From Todiramphus chloris collaris (taxonomy: Eukaryota; Chordata; Aves; Coraciiformes; Alcedinidae), in the NCBI GenBank assembly GCA_025345505.1, contig JANVCC010000076.1, forward strand, positions 12,850,057 through 12,914,056: DNA of 64,000 nt, written 5' to 3'. The notes under the pieces are model-generated. The model made no database searches, was not told where the DNA came from, and saw only the letters and a list, made by a program, of their open reading frames with translations. Of the stretch, positions 12,170-25,000 are shown piece by piece. Position 1 is the stretch's first letter, and every line of letters starts with the position of its first letter. The position numbers and the translations under genes are program-made.

Positions 12170-13075
12170 GAGAGCCCTGCCAGCACTAGTTCCGACCCGG
12201 GTGCGAGCTGCAAGCAGATGCTCCTGACTGCGCGAACCGACATTTCTGGAAATCTGAAGTCGTGCGGTGCCGCACGAAGCCGGGCAGGGCGATCCTTCCC
12301 CTTCCCGCAGCCCGGCTACAGCTCCGCGCCAGGGCCGCGCCGTGCCACCGGCTCGCTGCTCGGTTCGTGGCGGCTGCCGGCGGCCTGCCCGCGCCTTGGC
12401 AGCTGCTCGGGGCGGCCGGGGGCACCCCTCCACCCCCGGGCAGCCGCCACCGCGCCCGCCCCCNNNNNNNNNNNNNNNNNNNNNNNNNNNNNNNNNNNNN
12501 NNNNNNNNNNNNNNNNNNNNNNNNNNNNNNNNNNNNNNNNNNNNNNNNNNNNNNNNNNNNNNNNNNNNNNNNNNNNNNNNNNNNNNNNNNNNNNNNNNNN
12601 NNNNNNNNNNNNNNNNNNNNNNNNNNNNNNNNNNNNNNNNNNNNNNNNNNNNNNNNNNNNNNNNNNNNNNNNNNNNNNNNNNNNNNNNNNNNNNNNNNNN
12701 NNNNNNNNNNNNNNNNNNNNNNNNNNNNNNNNNNNNNNNNNNNNNNNNNNNNNNNNNNNNNNNNNNNNNNNNNNNNNNNNNNNNNNNNNNNNNNNNNNNN
12801 NNNNNNNNNNNNNNNNNNNNNNNNNNNNNNNNNNNNNNNNNNNNNNNNNNNNNNNNNNNNNNNGGGCCGGGGCCGGGTCTCTGTCTCTGCCCGGGTGTGA
12901 GGCTGAGCCCCGGGATCGGCGGGGGAGCGGGGGAGGGGGACGGACACGGACGCGGGAAGCCCCCCCCTCTCTTCAGCACTCCGAGACCCTCTAGTACCGT
13001 GCTCCGAGCCAAATTTGGTCTTGAGCGAAATACGTAGAGATTTGGGGCTGGGAGCGATCTGGGAGCTCGCGTAGG
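12170..13075. promoter_or_regulatory. CpG island with sequencing gap; candidate GUCY1A1 promoter
   Basis: GC-rich, CpG-dense sequence on both sides of the 400-N gap, in otherwise AT-rich DNA. It is the only island upstream of the GUCY1A1 coding exons, about 20.5 kb away. A promoter with a non-coding first exon here would fit the splice acceptor at 33413 and the long first intron usual for this gene. Direction is not proven; it could serve a minus-strand or bidirectional transcript. Possible + strand donors after the gap (for example GTGAGG near 13115) are not decisive. Open frames spanning the N run are meaningless. Confidence 0.55.
12464..12863. other. Assembly gap (400 N)
   Basis: Four hundred consecutive N between CGCGCCCGCCCCC and GGGCCGGGGCCGGG. 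The round size suggests an estimated or placeholder length. The GC-rich flanks suggest failed sequencing of the island core, which may contain the transcription start. Confidence 0.98.
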
Positions 13076-16000
13076 TTTTCAGCCACAAGGATACCTCGGC
13101 AGCCTTTGTGCATTGTGAGGCTTTCTAAGAATTTGCTAACTTCTACTGCCCGTCAGGCCAATTAAACCCATTCAGACGAGTTTTACCGCATTATACTTGG
13201 GTAAAGGTTTCTTAACCTGGTTTTCAGTGTAATTCATATCATTGCACTTCTTGAATGCACAAACCTGATATTTAATCGCATGCTTCATGCTCTCACAATA
13301 ACTTCATTTTTATATATGTTATTCCTTTTCTTTCTTGGGGTTTTTTTTTTTTTTTCTTCCTTTCCTAGGAAGAATAAATGAGCCCCAAACTGTTGTATTC
13401 AGTATGATTGACAGTTTACTTCTTTAGTCAATTTTCATAGCTATTTTTTTTTCAAGACTTTAGGCGTGTCATTCCTTTTCTGATTGGATGGAGCTGTTTC
13501 TCTTGCTAAAGTTCAGCGATCATTACCAGCCTTGGCCTAGTAGTCCCTTTATAAAATCATCTCTATGTATAAACATGAGACACTGGAAAAGTTTTTCTCT
13601 AGCTTGTAAAGGAGTAATTTCATACATCTTACGTAGTCTCTCCAGCTAGATCTAATACTGCTCCTAAAATGGCTCTATTTTCAGAGCTGGTCACTTATTC
13701 TGTGTATGTAGTGAGACGGCTTTCTAAGTCCAATGGAGGAATTAACAGGAAAAAAAAAATTCGAAGTGAGGATGCAGTATTAGTGAGTATTACGATGAAA
13801 TGAACTGTCTGTAACGCTGTTATTTGAGCTGTGCACTTTCACTGGACTACAGGTTACACTATGCTGCATATGAGTTGCTTGGTCTAAAGAGAAATGGTAA
13901 GACTTTTGATAGTTGAAATACTAGTAGGAAACCCCAATTTTTATTCACTCCAGTTTCCCATTGTGAAATCTGAGAATACAGAGCTACAGAAAAATGTAAC
14001 AGAGCAATTTTTTCATAGCAACACTAAGAGTTTAATTATCTTTCTATGAACAGAACAAAATGTTTTACTTATTTGGGAATGGTCTAATCTTTCAGTTTTT
14101 TGTGAGACAAAACTCCCAATGGAGCCACTCCCTTTTCTTGTGGTTATGATTAAGATGAGTTGTTTCCAAACTACTGAAAGCGCAAGGAAGCGTGCACTTC
14201 AAATCACATAAATGAATCTACTGTTTTTCCAGGCTTAGAAACAAAAGGTGTTGACAGCCCATGCTGGAAGAAGATTCCTATAACAGACTGTTTTACATAA
14301 GTAATCAGAGAAGTTAAGCAATTGAAGCAGCCAGACAATGCATGCAAATGTGTTACAAATGCAAGCATGGGAAGGTCTCTGTTGCAGAGAAGTTTACTGC
14401 TTGGATTGTGTTGCTGTGGGGTGCTACATACGGCCATACATTCTGCAGCTCTGATGACTATTCTTTTTGCTTTGCCAAGAGCAAGAACCTTAAATGAACT
14501 AGATGGTTGTAAGGAAGCATGAGGAATACTGTTATGATGATATAAAAGACTTTATGCTCTACATTCTCAGAAGCAAAAAGCAGCGTCTGAGATCATGCTG
14601 ATCTAAAGCAGGCAGGGAAAATAAGGAAGGAGAAAGAAGGAAATCAGATCTTGGTTTTATTTTTTCCTGTGGAATTATGTAGCTTGCAGCTATTATGAGT
14701 CATGGCAATGCAAAATCGGGAGGCAAACATTGGAGGAGAAAGTGAGGCATTTAGCTTTACAATGGGTTTTTACCCTTTTTAAACTCTCAATAAAATGGCT
14801 TACCACTCCTATCTCCCACTGGTTCACTTGCTGAATATTACTTAAATTATTCAATTAAGTTTTTGATGAACTGTTAAAAATGAGAAGTCAAAGTTAGTCT
14901 TTATTGTCATGTCCATAAAAGTAAGTACTAAAGTCTTGTATATTGGTCTTATTCTGATTAATGCTTTCTTTAAAAAGCTGTCTTTAACCATTCTAGGACA
15001 GTCCATTTCAAAACAGATCTCATAATGAAGTCAAAACATAAGAGTTTATAATAAAATGTAATAACCAAAGCATCAGTAGCAGTCAAAATCTGTTTCTGTC
15101 ATGTAATAGAAGGTAGAATGCCACAGCCATTATGAAGATAAATGCCATCTTTTTGAAATAAAAAAAAAAATACTGACTCAAAATAAGCAATTCTAGAAGT
15201 CAAGGTAGAGTTTGTAGCAAATATAGCTATTTTCCTTTTAACTGGAATGAGTTATTAAACTGCAAGATGTTGTAAACCGTAAATAAAAATCAAGTACCTC
15301 TGTAATCTAAGGAAACATATACAATATTCTAAATTATCAACAAGGAAATATGTATTAGAAGGTACTGGCTGTAATTTGTGTTTACTCTGTGGACAAGCAG
15401 CAAGTTTCCTTTTTTTATATTAACTTATTTCAGAAAAGTTCAGTATAGGTAAAAAGAAGTGTTTTAAAATAGTGGTTGGAAACTACAGGACATGTTTTAA
15501 GGCATTTGGGGTAATGATGTTTAGAAATCATTGCATTTCTGTTTTCACATTTTATTAACACATGAAAATTGAGCCATGGAGAGCTTACATTAGAGTTTCT
15601 TTGCTGGAATTCCTTGCACATTTTGTACTGTTTCACTTTAAAGATCTTTATTTTCTGTGTGCTTATTAAAATTCATGGAATTTATTTAGATGCTTAGCCT
15701 TACAATTAAGAATTTTAGCGCTTGAAATTTAAATAAAGCCAAATCTCACATTTGATGTTACTTTGAATATTCTTTTCAGCATGTTTTGAGCATCTGAGAT
15801 ACGGCTTTAATATGTATGATATATATTCAGGAAGTCTTGCATGACTAGTTGTACCAGGAGTGGAGATTCACGTTTATCATTAAATGAATACTGTATTTTT
15901 AAGTCAGTGTTCAGGGCATAAGTCTTTGTTCAAGAAAGCAACACTGTTGAGGACGTAATATTAATATCTATTTTTGTTTAAAATTCCAATAGGCTATAAG

Positions 16001-19000
16001 CTTGTGCATAAATGGGCTAGGGCTTCTGTCTAAGGCTTCTAGCTAGGATGCAAACAATGAATTTTTATTGTGTTTCTTTTTTTTTGTTTGTTTTTTTTTT
16101 GTAATAAAGGCAGCAAAATTTGCTAAAGAAAGCAGGGGTTTTATAAGGTTTTTGCTTGTAGATCCACCTGCTATGAAAAAATTGGAAAGAAACGTTAAAA
16201 TCTCTACAAAGCCTTTTACTTTTAACACAGGTATCGCTGCTATTCATTTGGTAACATTGTTTTGGTTGTTCTGCTGAGGTGATGCCACTCTTAGGTCAGT
16301 GCTAGAGTTTCCTTGTCATTTTGGCTACTCATTTTGTGGCCCATAGCTCATACAGGATGCTTGTTATTTTTTGTAGATGCCGAGTCTGGAGCGAGCTGAC
16401 ATCTGCTGATGCAAGCTGACATTTTTGTAAGAGTACAGGTTTCACTGCACTGCTGTTATTCATTCTGCTCCTTTATAACCTAAATCAGAGCAAATACATT
16501 CTCTAGGGATTAATTTTACTTCACCATGTAGACACAAAGTCTACACATTGTCAAGTCACAAAGTCCTGTTCATTGTTTCAGACCCCAAGTAAATTTGACC
16601 TTTAGGGCTTCCACGAGCCTTCGTCCTTTGGGAGAATTCCACCTTATCAAAGCATAGTATTTTGTGATACTCCCACTTATTTTTCTTTTCTATTTCTTAT
16701 TATATGATAGGTTTTTTTTAGTGAAATCAGTTCCCTTGCTAAGAATATTACTGCTTTCATATTTAACTGTGGAGTATTTTAACTAATATTCTTGTTTGAT
16801 TGATATGCTCCCTTCTGTAGCTCAGACCCTCACTGCTACTTTTGGGCACCTTTCCTGCTCCTTGAACTTGGCAGTGTTGTGGTAGCCATTATTCTTGACT
16901 TTACTGCTCTGACTCGTTAGATCAGCTCCTTTCTGTTACTTAAAGCACGTTTTTGAATTTATTTTCTTCTTGCATATTGATACTAGAAGTGTCTGTTCCA
17001 TGAGAATGATGCCCTGCTAGTAGAAGTGTGCAAGCAGGTCACCTCCTCAATGCTAGTCAGCATCAGTAGCACTTCTTACAGGCAGCACACTAAGCCTAGA
17101 TGCTAACCAAGTTGTGGACTTATGCATTATTTCTGAGTGGGTGCTTCTTTCACAAGACCCCTTCTCTGTATCTCTTATGCATATGTATCTGCCTGAATAA
17201 GAGCAGAATGCTATGCTGTCCCTGCTTGAGTGCCAAGGACACATTTTCTCTACCCTAGGGCAGGGGGGGAAATGCCTGAAGACTTGCATCCCAGCATGGG
17301 GCACAGAGCTATCTGAAACCCTCTCTTGGGACTGTTAGGCTATGCCTTGCACTTTACGCATGGCTGTGCCCGTTGATTGTTTCAGCTAAGTCCATATAGA
17401 AAATAGGTCAGCCATGCAGTAGCTCAGGAAGAGAGTTTTAATTGTGTGGGTTGTAAACTAGAAAGCAGTGTGTGTGCATTGTCATGGAGGAGGCTGGAAC
17501 TAGTTCCAAAGATTTTATCAACTCTTGTGGAATCTGGCCCTTGGACACCTATTTGTTGCAGGGGATATCCCACACGAGTCATCTCATTGTTCCAGCACAA
17601 GTAAAAATTTCTTCCTATAAGGCAATGTGCTAAAACCCTTTGATTATTTTCTTCTCCACAAGTGGAAATTGAAAGACACATACACTTATGAAGTGAATCT
17701 GTTCCTCGGCCCCATTCTAGTATTCAGAACAAAAATGCTGTTTTGGGGAAAATGTATTTTGTGGGAATTCTCCTGTTGTAATTCTAGAATGTCATCAATT
17801 CCAGCAGATGGTGTAAAATTTATGATTTCTGTAATGCCAGATACAGTAGCTGCTTCTAAACTCCCCACTTTTGATGTGTAATAGCACAGTTATTTTTGAG
17901 ATCCCAGGAACAGGTTTCTCTGTGGTATATTAGACAGGAGTGTAATGAGTGCCTTTCTAATGCTGACCAAGGTAAACATGTGTTTAATTTCATTTTACCC
18001 TTGCATTTCACTTGGCACTTGATACAGATGGAGACTGACAAAAGTTGCTTGGGCAATGCTGATTTCCCTCCTTGGCAAATACAGAAACTCTTCACACACG
18101 AAAGAGCATTAGTAAGAGACTGACTACAATGGAGGAGCAACTCAGCAAGATTTCCAGTTTGTTGCTTGGAAAAACTGGGAATTTTCATTTGCTCATAATT
18201 ATTTCTATGATTCGAAAACACAAGCCAATATATTCAGTTGCCATCTTCTAGTTATGTAGGCAGGTGTGTCTGCTTGTATTAATAGCTGTGTGCCTCTGTA
18301 GTACTGACAGCAGGCACCCTGGAGCCTAAAATACTCATTGGAGTTTCTGTTTTAAATAGCACTGCTAAAAATGGCCAAATTTCCATGTCTTTGGAGAAAG
18401 CATGCATCAGTCTAACTTTAAATTTCCATTTCTTTTTCTTTGGATGAAGTTGTCTTCATAGTTGTCTATTTGAATGGGAAACCTGAGAGTGCAAAACCAC
18501 TTGCCTCATGTTGAGAAAAATATTTGGTGGATCGATAAACTGTTCAAATTTTGGTGAATATCTAGACATCACACCATAGAATTCACAAAGCAGACTTGGA
18601 GGTAGTATTTTAGAACTTCCACATGGGAATAATGGTGTGTCTTAAGAAACATAGCAAGGCTTTTGGTCAGTGTGGAATTGATTTTTTTTTTTTCTCAAAA
18701 TATTCAGAAACTTAGGACAGGAAGAGTTGCAATTAATTTTAGGTTGAATTAAATGCTTATTTTGATACAGTTAAAATTAAAGGTTATCTAAATAGGTTGT
18801 GTGATATTAATAAAGCCAGCCAAGGGGAAATGCCTTTCCTATAGGCCATTATAGAGCCTTCAGAAATGAGAGAATGAAGTTAAACTTGGTGTGTGTTAGT
18901 CATGAAGCCATAAGGTGACAGACACCTTACTTGTTCTGCTTTTCTATATAGCACCTATACCTTTCTATGAATCCTACCTGCAAAATCAATTTGAATTTCA

Positions 19001-22000
19001 CTTCTAGATATGTGCGAGTGCTTTGATCACATTTTTAGTTTTAAAATTTGGCTGCAGATTTTTATAAGGTTTGACCTGATTTTTGTAAATCACTTAGATC
19101 TACTAAACTCCTGGCCAAAAAGACTTGTTTGGGAGATATGGATTCACTTAATAGCTACCTGCAGTTTTGGGGTTTTTTTTGTGATCTCCAGCATGCCTTA
19201 TTTCCCCACTTCTAAAAGGAGCATCAGAATGCTTCCTTTCGTATCCCTTTGTTCTGTCTTAGCTATTCAGAGGGCAAACACTTCAGGTCACACATCATCA
19301 TTTATTCTATACTTGTGTATGGCTCTGAACTTAATTTGGGCCTTCTGGGAGGTTAAAATAAACAAATAATACACCTAGCAACAGCAATAGAGAAAAAGCA
19401 GAATGCAAGATAACATTGGCACAATTTCTCTGCTCAGCGACCTGCCCAAGGATAGACTCACTAGGCAGAAGCTTAAATACCAGTATCTGAGTTTAAGCAA
19501 AGGCTCCATAAGCATACTCACCTGTTGATCGAGTATCAATCTCACTGACTGAGTGGTAGCCTACATGAATACTGAAAGGTAACAACAGACAAAAACCAGC
19601 TGATTGTATGATGGCAACAAAATAGCATAGAGGAGACTGGGCTTTCAGTGACAAGTCAGACATGGCTTGCGAAACATTTTGGTAGGCTCATGAGGCAGAG
19701 ACTACATTTATAGTATCATATTGAAAATCTACAGCTGATCTGAAGATTAGTATTGATTTAGATCAGCTCAGCACTTACTCTATATGTCACATGCTTCAGT
19801 TTAGTATGATAGTCAACTATATGTGAAAAATGTCACTGACAATCATGGTAAATTTTAGAACCAGCAGAGTCACAGTTTAGTCAAAGTTTGAAGTGTCTAA
19901 CTATACTATGCATGAGGTGGGGCATCTTGACAGAACGATTATTCTTTTAGAAGATTAGAGACTGTCACTAGCAAATACCAGTAAAAAAATGTTTTAAAAT
20001 GTTGATTAATATATGAAATCAATATGTGAAATGTAGTTTTATGATATCTTCCTTCCAGTTTCTCTTTGCAAATAATTTGCTTTTCTAAGGACTACTAATT
20101 TCTAAGCAAAACCGGGTTTAAGTGATAGAGGGCAGATAAAAGGTAAAAGTGTCTTTTCAAATAGTCATTTAAGTGGTGATGAGCAAGGATTGCTGGAATA
20201 CAGAATTATGATTTACATGTAGCAAAAGTGAGAAAAAGAACATCCATCACTGCCTATGTTGTGGGCAGATTTTTGTTAGCAATAAATTGGAATAGGGAGA
20301 AAATTAGATAAGGAATTTAAATTGGAGTAGTAGTGGCAGAAAAGCATCTAATGGGGTTGATGTATTAAAAAAAGTACAGTTAGATTTTATTGCAGTCGCT
20401 GGTAATGTACTGTATTGTAAATGACTGATCTCCCTAATGCTGAAATAAATATGAAAAGAAAGGCAGTTCTTGCAATTATTTGTATAACACACCCTCGCCT
20501 TTTTTTCTCACGGCTGTTACCCTACGACCATGGAAAACACTCATAATCTTTAGTAAAATACTAATTAATGTATTCAGATCATTATTGTTAACTTTAGGTC
20601 TCGCACCCTGTCTTTCAATGAGGAAGCTGCATTACTTAGGAGTGCAGTCCTGTTGTCAGTTTAATATATTATGGGCAATGTGGGATTTAGATGCCTCTTT
20701 TAAACAGAGTTGAAAACCCAGAGCAAAGGTTTCTAACACGAATATTCTGCAAAGATACTTGTGCTACTGTGAGAATTTAATTTCTCCATTTTCACAGGTT
20801 ACTTGTAAAGTTACCACTTTTGTCTCATTGGAATTTGGCAGGTAGAAATATTTAAAACTAATATTTTGAATTTTCACCATCACCTGAACTGTCAGCAGAA
20901 ACATCAGAGGTTTCTGACCCAATATAAAGGAAGACTATACATACTTCAGAAAACTTTCTTTCCTCCCTGTTTTTTTTTACCTACTGAGGGTTCACGCTCC
21001 ACAAGATTCATGGTGCTTCCAGATGCTCCAGAATGACAAAATGCTTAAATATTGTCTTCATCTTGGCAGAAAATTGTTCATGAAAGAGGTACTACCTTTC
21101 TTTATCCTTAAACTTAGGTCTCTAGTTACATCCTCTAGGAACTCATTCCTCTCATTCCCTCCTTCTGCCCCAGCTATACACACAGTCTCTCAGCCTTTTC
21201 ATTGAGAAATCTCATACATTTTTAGAAAAAAGGAGGACTTGCTATATAGCATCCTCTTTCTGTGCAACATACACAAATACAGAGACAGGAGCTATTATTT
21301 TTGATGGGATTTCTTTTATCAAGAACCTAGTTAACAATAAATTTAACTTTCCAGTCAGAGGAGCATTTCTTTTCAGGATAATGTTCAAGCGACATTCAAA
21401 ACCTATTTGAAGTACTCCTCTGAGTACATATGGACTTGATAGGGATTTTGGTTCATTTTTAGGTTTTCTCCTGCAGTTCATTGTCCAGTCTCTGCTCTTT
21501 CACCTCTGAAACAGCTGAACTGTTTTCTGTGCTGGCTTGGAGCTACTCTTCGCAGCACCAGTATGCAACACACCAAGTTGGAGACATCCTATTATCTGGC
21601 CTCATTTTTGAAATGAACCAAGTTTCTTGATATAATGAAAAAATCAGGTGTTCAGTGGTGGATGCTCATTTAACAGATTTAGAAAACAGCACGTATAGAG
21701 TGGTTGTTCTTGAACGTTTTGTTGGGAAATAGTACTTGAAGGGCTTTTGACCTGGGACATCTCCTACATAAAAGTGAGTGTTACAGTGTCTGGGTAGTTT
21801 ATCTATAATTACACAAGCTGAAGTGTTGAGACAAAGACGTTCATCAATTATGTTTGCCGTTAGTTTTGGTTCTCAATAAAGTTAATCTGAGGTGATCCCA
21901 TTGCCTCAGTAAAGGCAATACAACCGAGATCCTCCACAGTCATTGCCTGCCACTTCAGATTTCAGTCTTCAGGGATGACTGGCACTTAATATGCATTGGG

Positions 22001-25000
22001 CAGCTGTCATCTCCACACGTCTATCTGTCGGTACTTGTCTTTAGCTGACACTCTCACTTGGAGCCCTAGCCTCTAGAGCAAGACTCTCAAGTTGTGTTCT
22101 GTGGCTATTTTGCCTGAGGACTGAAACCCAGAGATTCCCAGAACTGAAGCATAAATTGCCACCCCTTGAACTGAGTGCCTTTACAGTTCCTTACCTTCTG
22201 TTGTGGCACAGTGGGAGGAGGGTCTGTCTTGAAGTTATTAGTGACTCCTGACACCAGTGCACTTCCATGGTGCCTCAGTGGAAATGCAAGTCAAGGCCTT
22301 CAAGGAAGCAAGATAAGTAGTGCTTCCATCCTGGGATCTCAGATGCATGTGCAGTGGCAACTGGTATTTCAGAAGGCCTGATGGAGAGATAAAAGAGATT
22401 GCTTATAGACATAATGTAAAAGAGAAGTGAAATATCTTTAAAAAATAAAATGTAAAACTATGAAATCTTAAATCAGTAACTAACTTACAAATGTATAAAT
22501 TTGAAGCAAAATAGTAGAAAATAATACGAAATGTCCAAGTTTAGGAAGTTTTTACTTCCTTATTAATATAGAGTAACCTCACTACACAATAGAGCAAACC
22601 AAGGTGTGTCACTCCCTGCCTCCCATTAGATGCTAGCAAGGCTAAACACTGGAACTAGAAATTGGATCTTGGAAGACAGATCAGGGCGATAAAGACATAC
22701 CCTTCCTTAATTGTGGAACAAGGAGTAATAGATAACCAACAGAGTTGTGTGAAACACAAGCTGTAACTACCAGGAAAAAAAAACATCCCTAAAATGCAAA
22801 ATATTGCTGAAAAAGTGTAATTTCAACATTTTCTATAGTCTGTACTGACAGATTAAGGAAAAATTATTTGTGTAAGTATCCACCATACTTCAGTGGATTT
22901 GTAGTAGAGAAAAAGCAATATATCAGTAAGAGAACTGTACCTTTGCAAATTGTTTTGTTCTGTCATCCATATTTTCCTTCTTCATGGATTTTTTTATTCC
23001 TCATGTACTTCCATAGACTTCCTTCTCTACTTCCATCTGTTTTTTCCTCCTTGATCCTTTGTCTGTATCTCCCTTCTCTCCTTTTTATCTCTTACATAAT
23101 AAAGAAGAGCAGATACTGCAGAATAATGCTATGATAAATGAGAAAAACTGTGCTATCAGAGAAATGGAACGAAGCTTTGTTTTTTCAGACTTTGGTAAGA
23201 AAACTGTGATGTTAACTTGTTGCAGTCAATGCAGTTATATGGGTTGTGAGATGAAGAACTGTGGACGGTTCTAGGTATACTGCCTAGGTTAAATTGAGGA
23301 ATATTACTCCATGGTTCATACAAAGCACAAAGTTCAGGTTCTGTATCACAGAAGCATATTAGTTTGGATGACAAACATGTATTTTGGTAAGAGTTTTTCA
23401 TATGATTATAGTCCTCTGTTGAAATCATCTCCCTTGTTTTATGGAAAAATTATCTGCATTTCCCCAATGAGAAAAAGACCTGATGGCCTTGCCCAAAAAG
23501 TCACCAAAGTTTGTGGGAGAAGTAGCAGGACAATCCTTACAGTTAAAATACATTTAATTTACCTCCATATTTAAACCCTGAATTTGTACCTCAAATTAGA
23601 GGCCAGTGATTGGTAAATCTGATCAGAGATTCTGAGCTGTATTCTTTGTTAATCCATTCTTGGATTTCCATTCCTCCAGATCTCTTAATCTGTTTAATCT
23701 CTGTTAATCTGAAATGCGTGCCACAGAAATCAGTGAATTTCAAAGGAATTTACAAGCATTTTGAGCCAAGCATATGTTTCTGTGACAGTCTGTGCCTAGC
23801 ACTCTTGGACTAAAATATCCATAAATGAAGCAGACAGTCACGTTTCAAAAAAGCTGGACGTTATTTTTATTTTTGTGGGATTTAATATTCAACTCTGATA
23901 GTGTTACAAGAAGCTGTAGTTCAACAGTTAATGCACTTGAATCTGTATAAAGCATGGTTTGAAACATGCTAAATCTGTTACAACTAAAGGAGCAGCACTG
24001 ACTGAAGCTTCTATGTGGTAACATTTTTTAGCTATAAGGTTGGATCTTTTCTCTGTTTGTCCCTGTTGAAGGTTTGCAATAGTTATGTATATGTCATGTA
24101 TTTTCCTTCGCATCATGATCGATGCCTTAATGATCCTCTGATTTTCACAGAAAAGAAGGTACATTTTAGTAATGACTTGAGATCTCATTTCTTTATGAAG
24201 GATCTACAACCTACATTTCTGCTATAGTCTGTCCTACACATTCCTTTTGGTTTTTTTTTTAAATACATGTATCAAAACTTAATAACCCATAAATATTTTC
24301 AGTTTATTTTTCTGCAGGGACACATTTTCACCTCAGTCTTTACATCAAACTGCAACCAAGGGCAAGGGGAATTTCCACATACAGAATATGTGGTGAATAT
24401 AGCAGTTACCTCTGAGTTAGTTTTGTATGCCTTCTCCCTGCTGCTGTCATTTGCTGAATTTTCTTGCGCAAAAGCAATCTGAGAAACACTCTGCAGCTTG
24501 ATTTCTTTCACATTCATAGAAGAAAAGTAGAATACATGGAACGGGAGGATTTGAAAGATCAGTAGCTGTGATAACTCCTGCAATTGCACTGGAGACAATA
24601 ACAAGCATCACAGATTGAACATTCTACAGCAACCCAAAATCTGCCTCTTGATTGATTTAATTTTTTGTTTTGTTACAGAGGTGGTATACACTAACAGCAG
24701 GCTAGTGTTAGTCATTAAGTGCTTATTTGCTGTCATTAACAGCATTAATTTCTTTTAATACCATGTGCAAGCTCAGTATTTCACAAAACATTTCATCTTT
24801 GCTTCATATTTTTAGTGCAAAAAGAAGCCTGTGTTTTTAAAGGCAATATAAATTCACATATTTACTATATTTAACTAGCTTTCACTGTTTCAAGTGCTTA
24901 TCTGCTGTATTTTCCAGAAGAGTATTAGAAAGCAACTAAGTGATATAGCCAATAGGGAAACTGTTATTTTAATGTATTCCTAGAGCCTTCACAAGATACA

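Noticed and set aside
12098-13037. Several 200-300 codon open frames on both strands across the 12-13 kb island
   Set aside because: They run through the 400-N gap, which contributes most of their length, and the visible ends are GC-driven Pro/Arg/Gly sequence without family resemblance.
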